A stretch of 64,000 bases of DNA from Clitopilus passeckerianus (Eukaryota; Basidiomycota; Agaricomycetes; Agaricales; Entolomataceae): contig CALYLX010000116.1 in NCBI GenBank assembly GCA_944990035.1, positions 310,001 through 374,000 on the forward strand. The letters are read 5' to 3'. The notes below the pieces were generated by a model. The model ran no database searches. It saw only the letters and a list, made by a program, of their open reading frames with translations, and was not told the origin of the DNA. Shown here in pieces: positions 11,012-22,582 of this stretch (within the stretch, counting starts at the first letter, position 1; each line of letters starts with the position of its first letter). Made by a program: the position numbers and the translations under genes.

Positions 11012-12404
11012 ATGACCACTCAAGAAACCACTCTGCTCATTGTCGGCGCTGGCCCGACAGGCCTTTCGGCAGCTATATCTTTGCTTAAGAATGGCTTCAA
11101 GGACTTCATCATCGTCGACCAGGCACCTTTCAGAGGTGAAGCGTCACGAGCTATAACTATCCACGCCGCTACCATGGAGGTGATTACACGTCCTTCAGGA
11201 TCGTTGAAGGATTCGATCTGACGACGACATGCAATCTCTAGACTCTATTGGATGTGCTGACTTTCTGGCAAAGCAAGGAATTCCGGGCAAAATCATGGAG
11301 CTTTACGACAGGAAAATCAAGATACCAGTCACGGATTATTCCTACCTTTCACCTTACACAAAATTCCCATATGTTCTGTTCCTTTCGCAAAGGGATTCAG
11401 AAGAACTTTTGGAGAGTCATCTACGAGAGCTAGGTGTTACGGTGAGAAGAGGCGAGAAAGTCGTCGGCTTGAAAACCGGGAACGATTCACGATATGAGGT
11501 CACTCATGATTCTGCCAACACCATCTTATCCAAACATATCATTGGCGCTGACGGAGCAAGGTCTGTGGTATGTATTTTTACGTGCTGTATTCATACCAAT
11601 ATTCACACATCATCCGTCGCCTAGATCCGTCAAATGTCTAGCATAGATTTCAAAGATCCAGACGGAGACTTGCCAGATGTCCGACTTCGCCAAATAATCC
11701 TCGCCGACGTCTGCTTCTCAATAGACAGCCCAATGCTTCCCAAAGCAGGGATCAGTGGCACAGGCGTGGGTGGATCAATGTTTCTCGTTATGCCACTTCC
11801 ATGCGACCCCTGGTCGCCTGAGCGGAGATATCGCATTGGGTTCAACGTCTTTGGTACCGAAGCCCCTCATGATCCCTCCATCGCATTCCTGCAGGAGGGC
11901 TTGAATAAACAAGGTCCTATCCCACTCTCCTCGGATCCCACTGTGAATCCAAACCCGGTGCATATCTCGAAGAAACTGTGGGCTACACGCTTCAGAACTC
12001 ATTCCTCCATCGCGGAAACGTTCATGAAGCCGTCAACGGCTGGACATTCGAACTTCATCTTCCTTCTTGGTGATGCAGCACACATCCATGCACCAGTTGG
12101 CGGCCTTGGTATGAACCTGGGTATCCGAGATGCCGTCGGCTTTGGACCTGTTCTTGTGAATTATCTGAATTCGAACGAAGGTAATTCTGACAAGAATCTG
12201 AAGGTGCTCAGCGATTACCTCACAAGCCGTCGGGAAAAGGCCTTGAGTCAGATCAAATTAACGAAGAGGATGATGAAAGCGGTCAGCATCTTCTCGATGG
12301 GGGGTGCCTTCAATGTTCAATATTGGTTCCTCCGTCTGATGGGGTTTATTCCATATTTCAGGAATAGGGTCGCTTGGACACTCAGTGGGCTGGGAAATCC
12401 ATAG
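11012..12404 (+). CDS. FAD-dependent aromatic/phenol-type monooxygenase
   Basis: Exons 11012-11189, 11242-11567 and 11625-12404 join in phase to 427 residues. The introns are 52 and 57 bases, and the first has a CTGAC branch-like site. The class A flavoprotein hydroxylase fold is shown by the dinucleotide-binding motif TLLIVGAGPTGLSAAISLLK near the start, the DGARS motif at the end of exon 2 (residues about 163-168) and the second FAD motif LLGDAAHIHAPVGGLGMNLG in exon 3. Such enzymes hydroxylate phenolic or polyketide-like substrates with NAD(P)H and O2. The C-terminal thioredoxin-like domain found in phenol hydroxylases is absent: the protein ends soon after a hydrophobic helix (AFNVQYWFLRLMGF). 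The substrate is unknown. A strong TATA-like element sits just upstream. Confidence 0.9.
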
Positions 12405-12738
12405 GTTGATAATGTCATGATACTATGTCAACTCAGTTACTCATTGAAGTTAGTAAATATAAGTTGGATTCCTCTTCCTTGACTGACACCGCGAGCAATA
12501 CCGGACCGGCCTTCCCCACACTTTTTGAGCCTAGACTCTAGGCGCTTTTTCCTGCGAGATTGATTCCTGTGCTCATTTATGGTGCATTTCATGAGGGGAA
12601 ATCAGTTGTTGCAACAAAGAGTATACACAGTCATATTCTTTACACGATCCAAGCAGATGGCATAAGAGCAGAAGCAGTTATTCTTAACGAGACCAGTTCG
12701 AGCTATGTACTACTGTTGTCGTGTTTGGAAGTTAGCCC
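12405..12738. other. Convergent 3' intergenic stretch
   Basis: 334 bases between the stops of the monooxygenase (+) and the inhibitor-like gene (-). Presumably 3' UTRs. No gene is seen. Confidence 0.5.
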
Positions 12739-13362
12739 TTACTCGTCGACACGAACGAACCACCAAGGATAACCGATAGGGGACAACTCCACCTGTAATT
12801 GTGCGTGAATATATTTCCATTAAGGTAAGAGAAATTCAATGTACCAGAGTGGGTTCTGGGGATGGCTCTTCGGATGCTGGATTCCAGGCATTGGCGCCAG
12901 GGTTGGCAGGTTCGGTGTAAATCCTGTAGCAGGGTAGGCGGGAATCAGTCATTATTTGTTTCTAGAATTCAGGAGCTTTGTGAACTTACGCAAAAGTGTT
13001 GTTACCAACAGGCGGGGGAGTAGGAGCCCCACGTAAAATGAACCAGGCGTGAGGTGGGAACCCGGGAGGAGTTTCGCGGACCTGGTGTCCCTCAGGAGCG
13101 ATGCTAGAGTTTCCAAGGAAAAGCATCCATTGCTTGAAACCACCTGGCTGTGATTCTACCATCCACTGTAGGGCACAATCCATATTAGAACATCCTGTAC
13201 GAGCAAGATGGACAGACAAAAACCAACCTTGGGAGCCTCGGCACCTTCTGGTAGAATAACAAGAGCCCCGTTGTCGATACCAACAGCGCGTTTCACAACG
13301 GGCGCATCGGGACTAACGAAGCGAACGTGGAAGATGTTGTAGGTTCCGGGTTCGAGATCCAT
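12739..13362 (-). CDS. Small beta-trefoil protein, probably a fungal protease-inhibitor-like (I66/cospin type)
   Basis: Four exons (13228-13362, 12990-13165, 12845-12923, 12739-12792) join in phase to 147 residues with no signal peptide. It begins MDLEPGTYNIFHVRF, the pattern of basidiomycete beta-trefoil inhibitors (L-x-P-G-x-Y-x-I-x-N/H-V). It continues with short beta-strand-like segments such as WMVESQPGGFKQWMLF and HAWFILRGA, and ends WWFVRVDE. The length matches cospin-type peptidase inhibitors (about 150 residues), which are cytosolic fruiting-body proteins thought to defend against animals and microbes. Other beta-trefoil folds (R-type lectins, mycocypins) are possible. The trefoil assignment is inferred from pattern and length, not from a search. 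A TATA box stands about 45 bases upstream. Confidence 0.55.
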
Positions 13363-13403
13363 AATGAGATAGTGACTGCCAGTTACTCTTGGTTAGTTGT
13401 GCC

Positions 13404-13410
13404 CTATATA
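13404..13410 (-). promoter_or_regulatory. TATA box of the beta-trefoil gene
   Basis: Minus-strand TATATAG, 42-48 bases before the ATG at 13362, a canonical position that supports this start. Confidence 0.45.
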
Positions 13411-14567
13411 CTCCTCCTCGAGGACCTTTGACGGTAAAAGTCGACAGGAAAAATACACGAGGTCAACTGGGCCACAAATCGGTCATCGTACATGAACGTG
13501 TGTCTTGCTTGAGTTTAAATGAGACACTTCATTTATTCCGGGATCATTTAGGCTTTGAAGCAGTCCCAATGGTTAGATAACACACGGAGTTCTGCGTCCA
13601 TTTCTTGGAACATCAAGGATAGATGCCTGGATGAAGCACTATCGTCTAGTATCAAGAGGAGCTCAGTCATGGTCTACGCAAGCAGCGAGCCCCAGCAGGT
13701 ATACTATGCGTAGACACTCGGGAAGCGACTTAGGGCCTGTTTACGTACATCTTTGGGGGAAAGAAGTCATGCAGCCCCGCCGTTTGACACGAAGAATTGT
13801 CAGCTTGCATTCAAGCCCGTCTAAAGGAGATCTCTGGCGCCACAATACGGAAATCTAAAGATAGAAAGGACGTGTTGTATGCTGTTAAATAATGCCGCCT
13901 CAGTGTCAAGTTAACAACATTCAGTCCAGCAAATGCCGAGTGGGAGCAACAAGACGTGAATACACCCAACCCCAAAGCTGCTAGGCCGTTGTTCTAGACA
14001 AAGAGAGTGGGAAGCTGAAGCCTGGGGGAAGCTTCCTCAGTAAGAGATAAAAGACTGATTTCTCCCTCGTCTCCGCTTTGCCAAGATGAGCTTTGCCCAA
14101 AATCGTTTCTGTAGAAAGCAACGTGACCCCAGGCGGGTGTCGTATGGCTTTGAGACGACCCGAACTTCATCTCGATATATTGCCCCAGATCAGCAAGTTC
14201 TGATTAGAAATAGTCCTATGATAATGGGGTTTCTGGAACGAGCAGCCAGCGATGTTTGAGGTAGGAGTGGACACAAGGCATTTAATTTTCATTCAACGGA
14301 TGTCACCGAATTCCACGCCCAAAGGTTGAGACCCCGCCTCAAGCCGGTGAAGTCCGAAACAGACAATGTACAAAGCATATTCTCTTCAATAAGGGGAACC
14401 TTCAATGCTCGACTGGATCTTACGTTTCATGGGATTTATTGCGTTTTTATTTCCGAAGTAGAGTCGCAGACCCCACGGCAGTAGGCTAGGAAATTCATGG
14501 TTTGGTCATGTCACGACGGTATACTAACTCGGTTATACGTTTGACGGGTAGTATTGTACAAGCTATT
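13411..14567. other. Intergenic, no gene seen
   Basis: About 1.15 kb between the promoter of the beta-trefoil gene and the 3' end of the zinc-finger gene. Short frames here (for example 13631-13858) do not look coding. No repeat or RNA gene is recognised. Confidence 0.5.
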
Positions 14568-15778
14568 TCACGTTGCTCGTCCTCTGCTGACACCGCGAGC
14601 GATCCCAGCCCTTCCCCGTACACTCTGACCTAAAGCCCCGCGTGTGGGAGGGCTGGAAGAAAGGTCCGCCTTCCCATGATTGTCTGCGCTGCCTCTTCCC
14701 TTCCCCCTGCCAGCAGACCCTCCTTCTCTTCCTGATCCCTTCTCAGGTACGGTATGATTATTGTTATTAGCATCTCCCGTGATATGGGGTTGTTCGTGCT
14801 TGAATCCACCCTTTCTTCCGCCTCTCCCGAATCTAATAGACGTCGGCACGAGCGTCAACGAATTCAGATTGTTCACCAGGTTGTCCAAGTCGTCGTCGTT
14901 GGTGTGGTCCTGTGAAGACTTGCCTGTACGTCGTCGGCCGTGGAGCAATCCACGATCGTCTTCAGCCCGGTCAATCTCGATTGCAGTATCGTCATCGGTG
15001 TCCCCTTCACGGTCCTCATCCATGTTAACGCTTTTATCCCCTTCTTGCTTCGTTTCCTGTTCATCTCTCGGCTTCCATTCTCCCCTAATCAAACTGACGC
15101 CTTCGCCCCATTTCTGCAAAAGACCTCCTACGCCTTTATTGGTGACGGCGAAGAAGTACTCCTTAGGGTAACCATGTGCTTGAATGAGGTGTAATCGGCG
15201 AGCTTTTGGGGTTTGGAATAGACGATCGCATGTAGCGATGTGGCAAGCGAACTGATAAGATGAGAGTTTTGGAGAATGAGATGAAGCCATCTTTACACGA
15301 GTTGCGCATGGAACTCACGATCTTCTCCCCTCTATCCTGGCGTATGCGAGCAAGCGGATCGTGACATTCAGTTTGATGCTGCACGAGAATGAATATCAGA
15401 CATGCATGCTCTGCCTAGGGCTGAGATAGCCGTCTTAAAGGCAGAGTTCCTCACCAGTTCGAGCAACCTGGCATCAGGGAACACCGCATTGCACTTTGTC
15501 TCCTCACACACATGTGCATGGTACGTCGCATAGTGAGCTTCCAGATCCTTGGTGTTGGCCAGTGGTGTAGGTCGATGAGGCGGATTGCATGTTGGTGGTA
15601 GAGTACAGAGTAATCGCGGCTGGTCTTCCGCGTCCACACCAGCTGTCGCTGCTGAACCAACTCGGTCACCGGCAATGCCACTGCGAGCAGCTTTAGCTAC
15701 ATGTTCATTCGATGCGGTCGATTCGGTCGAGGATCTCGAGGTGTGTGATGGCGTTCGATGTCTCTTGAAGTTGGACAT
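14568..15778 (-). CDS. C2H2 zinc finger protein of the ZNF511 type
   Basis: Exons 15455-15778, 15319-15378 and 14568-15251 join in phase to 355 residues. The Ser/Thr-rich N-terminus leads into a finger-like unit (LLCTLPPTC then LEAHYATYHAH). A second follows (VCEETKCNAVFPDARLLELH, with its His across intron 1), then a third (FACHIATCDRLFQTPKARRLHLIQAHGYP) across intron 2. This spacing, with the final HLIQAHGYPKEYFF, matches the ZNF511 family, nuclear proteins of poorly known function. The remainder is an acidic low-complexity part with a Gly/Arg-rich tail (RGKGRG, SVRGRAGIARGVSRGRAT) that could bind nucleic acid. The 60-base middle exon is well defined by phase. Confidence 0.85.
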
Positions 15779-16116
15779 GGCCGTGTACGATGTTCAGGCG
15801 AGTGTATGATGGTTGGACAGATGACGAAGATCAGGCTTCATTCGGTCGGCGTCTATTTCGTCCATTCATGTATGAAACAGCAGGCAAATTCGATAAATTA
15901 TGCGTCAATTACGGTGGAGGCCAGCTTACACTTGGGTTCTGTAAAATATAGGATTCCTAATATTGTTTCTGGTAGTAGATGTCGTAGAACAAAATGTAAG
16001 AGGAATGAAGAAAGAATGTCAATGATACGGAAAGGGAGCTAACATAGTCAGTCAATCATGAAAGCATGCGCAAGTGGCGAAAAATCCAGGATCTCTTAAA
16101 GTCTAGTCCTTGTAAA
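15779..16116. other. Intergenic
   Basis: 338 bases between the zinc-finger gene start and the stop of the RhoGEF gene, both on the minus strand. AT-rich in part. No gene is seen. Confidence 0.5.
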
Positions 16117-19100
16117 TCATCTCCACATCGGGTTGGCTGATCTCGCCGTGTCGGGTGACACTGGAGAGAAGTACGATCTTTTATCAGGAAGATAGCCATT
16201 ATCGGGGAGTGCAGGGGGAGGTGCCTTCGTGGTACCAGTCACGTAAAGTGGGATAGTCGGTATGAGTTCCACTACGTTCTGAGCGATGACCTTTGGTGGT
16301 CGGCCTCCACCAGGGGTGAAGCCATAGTTTCCGGTTTGACTGTCGACGACGTTCATGACAGCATGTACTTGGGCCTCTTCAATCTCGCTCTCTTCTTTTT
16401 CTTTGACGTGGGAGAGATTGGTGCCCGCTCCCCGACCATCCCAGATACACCTGACATCGTTGCCTGAGATGATCTGAGCGAGACGGCCGGTTTCAACATG
16501 GCGAATTTCGATAAACCGAGAGTCGAAAATGAGAATGTATGGAGCATGGAAGGCTATACGTTCAGCGGTTCCTTCCCATTCAATAGCGGTCGCGGAACGT
16601 GAGGGATCTCCATGTCTGTCGACATACAGGCCAAATTCTGGTACAGATATTAATGAATAAATTTCCAACGGGTCAAGTGTAGCAGACAAACCATCATAAC
16701 AAAGAAGGAATTCGTCCTCTTTCGATCTAAACATGCCCATTGGTCGACAGGATTCCAGTCGTTTGACAATAGGCAGGCGAGGGTCTTCAATCAGAGGTAA
16801 CGTCCTGCTATCGAAGCTATTGGATTGGACGGGTGAATTATCTTGAGAGAGAGAAGAAGGCGTTTGATGACATACTTGTCAAGATCCATAAGCTCAAAGC
16901 CCTTGGCACACAGAACCACAACTCTCGTTTTGAGGAAGATAACATCGAAGGATTCGCTAGGCAGGAAGAAGTCCCTGTAAGCTCGGAACCACTCTGACTT
17001 CCCAGAACGGAAGCCGAAACGAGACCCAAGGCCGACTGGCGCTCTGGTCCTTTCATTGATCTTGTCGTCGACAGGTTCAAGAACACGGAATACGCTCTCA
17101 ATCTACTCGCTTCGTTAGTAAAGATGTAGGGAAAGACCGGGGTCCACTTACTCCTTTCTTCTTCATGTAGACCACCAGAGTACGCCCATGCAAGTTGCCA
17201 ACTCGGAAGAACTGTACGTCCTTAGCCCCGCTAAGTTTTTGAGGAACTTGTAGCTGGCCGGCATGGACTGCTTGAGGTGACGACGGGACTAGAGCTTCGA
17301 TGTGGTAGGCGAAGAGGGACTTGAGTGGATTGAGTTAGAAGATGGTGACGTGGTATACGTTCATAACTCACCTTATCCGCAAGGACGAGGAATATTCCGA
17401 AATCTTCCAGCATGGCACATTGGGTGACCAGCTTGAGGTGAAGAACGCGTCGCATGGCTACAAAAATCTATCAGTAGGCCGCGTGAACCAAAATGGTCAA
17501 TTGCATACATCTAGGGTCGTGGCGATAGCCTATCCAAACACCTTCAGCACATCCAATCGCAACCAATGGCCGACCATTCGGGGTGGCTTGAGCAATCGTT
17601 ACCACTGTTTGGCGCATAACGAATTTGAGACTTACTAAATGGGACGGAGCAGGTGACTTTGCCTGTGAAAGTTGAGTCCTGGTTCCATGCTGGCGAGGGC
17701 GTTGCGGCCAAAGGTGAAGGAATAAGGAACGTTTCTGCACTCAAGGTCTCCACCTCGAAAACCTTATTAGACTCCTGGACAACCTTCCTCAATCCAAGAG
17801 CTTCCTCCAGCTTCGACTTCCAATCATTCCTGGCCTGAGCTGACTCGGCGTAAAGAATAATGGTGCCCCCAGTCCTCCCAATGTGATGCAACGTTATTGG
17901 GTACACCGACCGTGAATCTGTAGCACTGTCTGGCGTCATCCCAGGACCTGCACTATTTGGGCCATCGGCGTATCGTTCGCCGCCGCCGCCGCCACGAAGG
18001 CCACGTAGGAGGCCGACACTTCTCTGAGTCGGTGGGTCCGTGAAATTGACAAGTGTCAGCAGATCAAGAGGAATAGGCTAATGGTACTTTAGAACAGGGT
18101 TCAACTGTAGAACCGGATACACTCACCCTTCGGTTGACATTGTAACGGGTGACTCCATCCCTCTCTTTGGGTTTGGTCATGACCACTAATCGCGGATTTG
18201 ATCAACTTGAGTATGTATAAGAATCTGATGAAAACACCCACTGTAATTGTCAAACAGAAGTACAAACAGCTCGCTCCAGCCACTCCATTCAAGACCGCTT
18301 TCAGGCTGGCGGAGTAATTTGCCCGAATGGATGAGCGAACGATTCTGATCGAGGAGGTCCATGTCCTGCAGACGTATCAGTATCCAATGACGGAAGCTTG
18401 TCGCCGTTAGATCTCACAATGGCTTCTCCAGGCTTGAAGACGATGTTGGAGTTGTATCTCCAGAGTTCCACCTTCTGTTTTGCAGAGAAGACGCCAGGTT
18501 CGGTTTCCTTGCCCAAAGCCTTGATTATGTCTATGACTGGAGGAATCGTATCGTGGTCGTCATGCTCTGGGGGAGAGCATTCGCATATTCCTTTGAGCAG
18601 GAGTTCGTAGCGAAGCAACCTAGGAATAGGTCGATTTATAAAGTTCTTCATGTCGAGTCGATGGGCATCTGGGTGTCGAACTGCTTGCTATAAATTGGGT
18701 CTCTAAGCAGTTTGATCCAGTGAACGATCAACTTCTAGAACGAACCTCAACAAAGGTTTTGAATGCCAGGTTGTTTGCCATTTCATCATCGATCCTATAT
18801 GCAGCAATTGGATAATTGGGTACATATTCCATATAGGCATCCCGGAAGTGCAAGGCCGCATCCATCAGTGGCGCCGATATGCTGCGGATATTGGGGTGCT
18901 CTTCCCGTTGGATCTCTTGCAATTTATCAACGAGCCGATTGTGGTGCTCGTAGAGTTCATTGTAATTGTGGAATACATCCTGGATGAACCGTTCCAATCT
19001 ATCCCGTGGAATGATTGGAGGCTCGGCACTGCGAAGTGGAACAATATACATCTGCGAAGCCAGATCAATCACCAGAGCGTCAACTTGATATCAGGAAAGT

Positions 19101-22043
19101 GACAGACCTTGCTGATGTTCTCGAGATCCTTCACGTAGGCCATTTCACCCTTGATCAACTCGAAGATGATACTGCCTCAATTTAAGTGCCGGTGAGAAAA
19201 ATAAAAAATAGTGAGAACATACGCCTGGCGTTTAGCATCCTTCTTCGGCATGCCATTCCGCACGTCTTCAGGAACGAGGTCATGCCATTCCCACTTTCCG
19301 GGCGCGCCTTTGCCCATAGCGACTTGGAACGTCCTTAATTGAGCATCCGAGTGCAAACGCTTGATGGCTTCGATGGCCTCCGTAAGGAAATCGATATCAG
19401 GATTTCCTTCCGCTGTCTCATGCTGGATGGCCTCCAGCAGTACGGGGTACTTCTGCAGGTGTTCTGACGGCCTGTTGAGGAAGTGCTTGAGGTCGAGCCT
19501 GATCGTTTCGCCTTGGCGAGATGGATGCCGGGAGCATTGCTATCGTTATGTAAGACGTGGGCAACTTGAGGTGAATCGGACTGCCTACCTCAAGGAACAA
19601 TCTAAATTCCGGGTTGCCCTCCAGCTCGTCCTTGAGCCTCTTTTCCGCCGTGGGGTAATGGCTGATATAAATTGGATATGCAAGCCTGAATTCCATGGCC
19701 GCGTCAAGGAAGATGTCTCCTATCCTTTGAATGATAGGCCCTTGTTCCCTCTGGCGAACGTATAGGATCTCAAGAAGGTTTCGGTTGCACTCCCTGAGGT
19801 CGAGCATGTTTCCGAAAACATCCTCGATGAAGTCATCTACGTTCCCCACCACGACCGGGGGGATGGCGCTCCGTAGCGGCTTGATGAAGGTGCTTTCCAC
19901 GGTATCGAGATCTTGAAGGTATTGTTCCTCCTTCGTGATCAATTTATGTATGATGCTGTTACAGAGTACCTCGGTCAGTAAAGTGTTCATATTGATGGAA
20001 GGCTAGCCCTAAACACACATACCTTTGCCGGGAGACCTCGCTTTCTGGAAGGTTCTTCAATATGGCTGGGTCAACTGTCGAGGACCAGGCGACAGAACTT
20101 GAGGACGCTTCAGGAGTAGGAACGGGCGGTGGCCCGAGCATAGAATTACCCTACAAAGGTGCTTAGAACCCAGAATCCCGTGAGCATGTTGTCGTCCTAC
20201 CTTGCGAGGGCAACCGTATGCGTAGCACGACCCTCCATCCGCGCAGCTGGGCGAGTAACAGCGGGTCATCATAGTGATGACACCAGTGGGCAGCTCTTCT
20301 GGCTCCATCATCCCATCCGAACCACCTTCCAGGTCTCCCAAGAACATGTAAACATCCTCGACACCGTCTTGCAAGACGCGGCTACCCCATTCAACTTCGT
20401 AGAAGAACAGCTGGCTTTGAAGACTTCGGGCTATTTGAAGTGCTGCTCGTCGATCATTTGTAGATATACCATGGGTGATGGCCAGTTCGCGTTGGATGTG
20501 CGATTGGATGGTGGACTAGAGCTTGATGAGACTTCGGTCAAAAGGACTATACATATTACTTACCACAATATCTTTGCCAGTGAATGCTCGGGGGTAAGGA
20601 ATACTGCCTTTAACATGAGTTCCTCGGGGAACCTTGTCACGCAGCTGAACCGCCATGTGAGATATCATAGAGTAGTTGATGAACCGGCTTTCATCTTCTT
20701 CCTCGTCTTCCCAATATTCCCCTTCATCCTCCGGTGCCAAATCCTCAGGGTTGGGACTACCCTCTGCCAAGGTTTGCAGCAGTTCACTGTTGTTTGGAGC
20801 TCCGAGACTTGGTCGTCGTTGGTCATAGAGGTCATACCCGTCGCTGTGTAATCCCATCCCCATCCGTTGGCCACTTGGATCCCCATGATAGGAAAGCGAT
20901 GGAGATGGTCCATTGCCGAAGCCACTGTTGATAGATTCATTGTATAAAGAATTGCCTCCTGGTCGCTGATAGCCTATGGACGACGACAGAGACGTATTCC
21001 GGTGGGGCGGTGAGTCTATGTGAATGGTACCTGCAAAGATGTGTCAGTTTATCGGTTGCCACAAGGGATTGACCAACGAACCCATCGAGGCTTGAGGTGA
21101 ATGCGCATTGTATGATTGAGTGTGTGACAATGTGCTAGGTTGCCCATATCCAGCTCGCACTGAAGGAGAGCTGAGCGCGCTTGACGAACGAGAGACTGAT
21201 CGGTTGGGCTGGGGGGTGGACCCAGGATATTGACTGGTATATTCAGGACTAACAGTTTGCTGGTCGTAAGGCGCAAACTTGTCATAATCACCATGACCAG
21301 GGATAGACGGCGCTTTTGTTCCAGGAGGCCTGTAAGAGGTTTCACGAGATGGCGCCGTCGTAGCGGTCTCCGTGCTACCGAAGAAACTTGAGCCGGTTGC
21401 TGAGCTCAAGATCGAGGAATCATGGGAAGCGAGGCTCATATTTCGAGAAAGGGATACATCATATGGCTTGGGGGGCACCGGAGGTCGAGCTCCTTCAGGC
21501 GGCATCGGGTAGCCGTTACCAGCGCCAGGAGCCATTGGCAGTCGCCGACTAGCTGCATTACCAGCTGCAGCTTTACGAAGGTCATTGGATCCTGAGGAGG
21601 TCGAAGCAAATGAATCTGAATAATAATGACTGAAATTCGAGATATCTGGGTATGCTTCAGGTTCAGGCATGGCCATTGAATTCGTTAATGGATTCGCCGT
21701 TGCTGGGCTTATAGGTGTGGGTGGTAGTCGTCGTGGGCCGCCTGATTTTGGAGAGGTCGGAGATGGTTCCCGCAAATTATTAGATGGCATCCGAGGTATA
21801 GTTCGCGCGTCTAATATGGCCAATTATGAAAGAAGACTAGCAGACAGTATATCAGTACGTACAAGGTGGTGAGCCATTTGGAGGTGCCGCAGTTGCTCGC
21901 GGATGGGCCGTCAGCTCAGCTCTTGTATCCTGGGGATTATACAGATCCAGCGCGGGTGCCGTGGGTTCTTCAGAGAAGCTGGCCCAAACTTCATTGTAAA
22001 GGTTCTGCAACTCTTCGTCGACTGGAGAATGTGGCCGTTGCAT
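16117..22043 (-). CDS. Rho1-type guanine nucleotide exchange factor with DEP, two DH modules, PH and CNH
   Basis: Activates Rho GTPases (Rom2/Tus1 class) in the cell-wall integrity and polarity pathway at the plasma membrane. Many short introns give a protein of roughly 1,600 residues starting MQRPHSPVDEELQNLYNEVW. A long Pro/Ser-rich N-terminus is followed by a DEP domain (about 20,240-20,650: IPYPRAFTGKDIV, YEVEWGSRVLQDGVEDVY). A first DH module follows (about 19,250-19,960: KEEQYLQDLDTVESTFIKPL, RLDLKHFLNRPSEHLQKYPV). Then a second DH module (about 18,320-19,180: YVKDLENISKMYIVPLRSAE, HRLDMKNFINRPIPRLLRYE), a PH-like region (about 17,660-18,300) and a CNH propeller to the C-terminus. A CCG repeat encodes a Gly run in the PH region. 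Typical Rom2 has one DH. Exon joins were checked across both DH modules. Confidence 0.92.
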
Positions 22044-22582
22044 GGTAATTTACGTAGACGCGGTGTCGTTGAAGGTTATCGCAATGAGGTGATATGAAAT
22101 TTGATTATAGCGTAGAAGATCGTGTTCGACAAAGTCAGACAAGTCGCCTTTTCAGTAAAGCTCGGCGGTTTGCTCGTCGTTGTCGACAATGCTGGCCGAA
22201 TCAGTCCATGGAATCGTTGGCTGGCAGCACTCAATTTCGTGATTACCCGATTCAGGTAGTCACTAACTGCCACTCGGCTATCGTAACCGCAGCCCATAAG
22301 AAGGCTTGGCGGCTCCATCGTGCACAGACTCTCAAATTCATAGAAATTCCATCCATCGTCTGCGATAATGACCTCAATTTTGCGAACATGCTCATCTATG
22401 CTGCATCTTGTTTCAAGAATGAAGAGGCCTTTGCTGAGCCTGTCAACCCGGCAAGGTCGGCCCTTTGATGTTTTTGCCTACGTAAGCCTACACGTGACTG
22501 GACGCGTACAGCAATCAGTTACGCAACGGCGGTGGGCGCTTCAGCGGCGAGATTCTCTTGATCAGAGTTCAATAACAGCATC
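22044..22582. other. Divergent promoter region
   Basis: 539 bases between the start codons of the RhoGEF (-) and the UBX gene (+). No additional gene is supported. Confidence 0.5.

Noticed and set aside
17978..17996. CCG trinucleotide repeat
   Set aside because: Five units only, inside the RhoGEF coding region where it encodes a Gly run. Not a separate feature.
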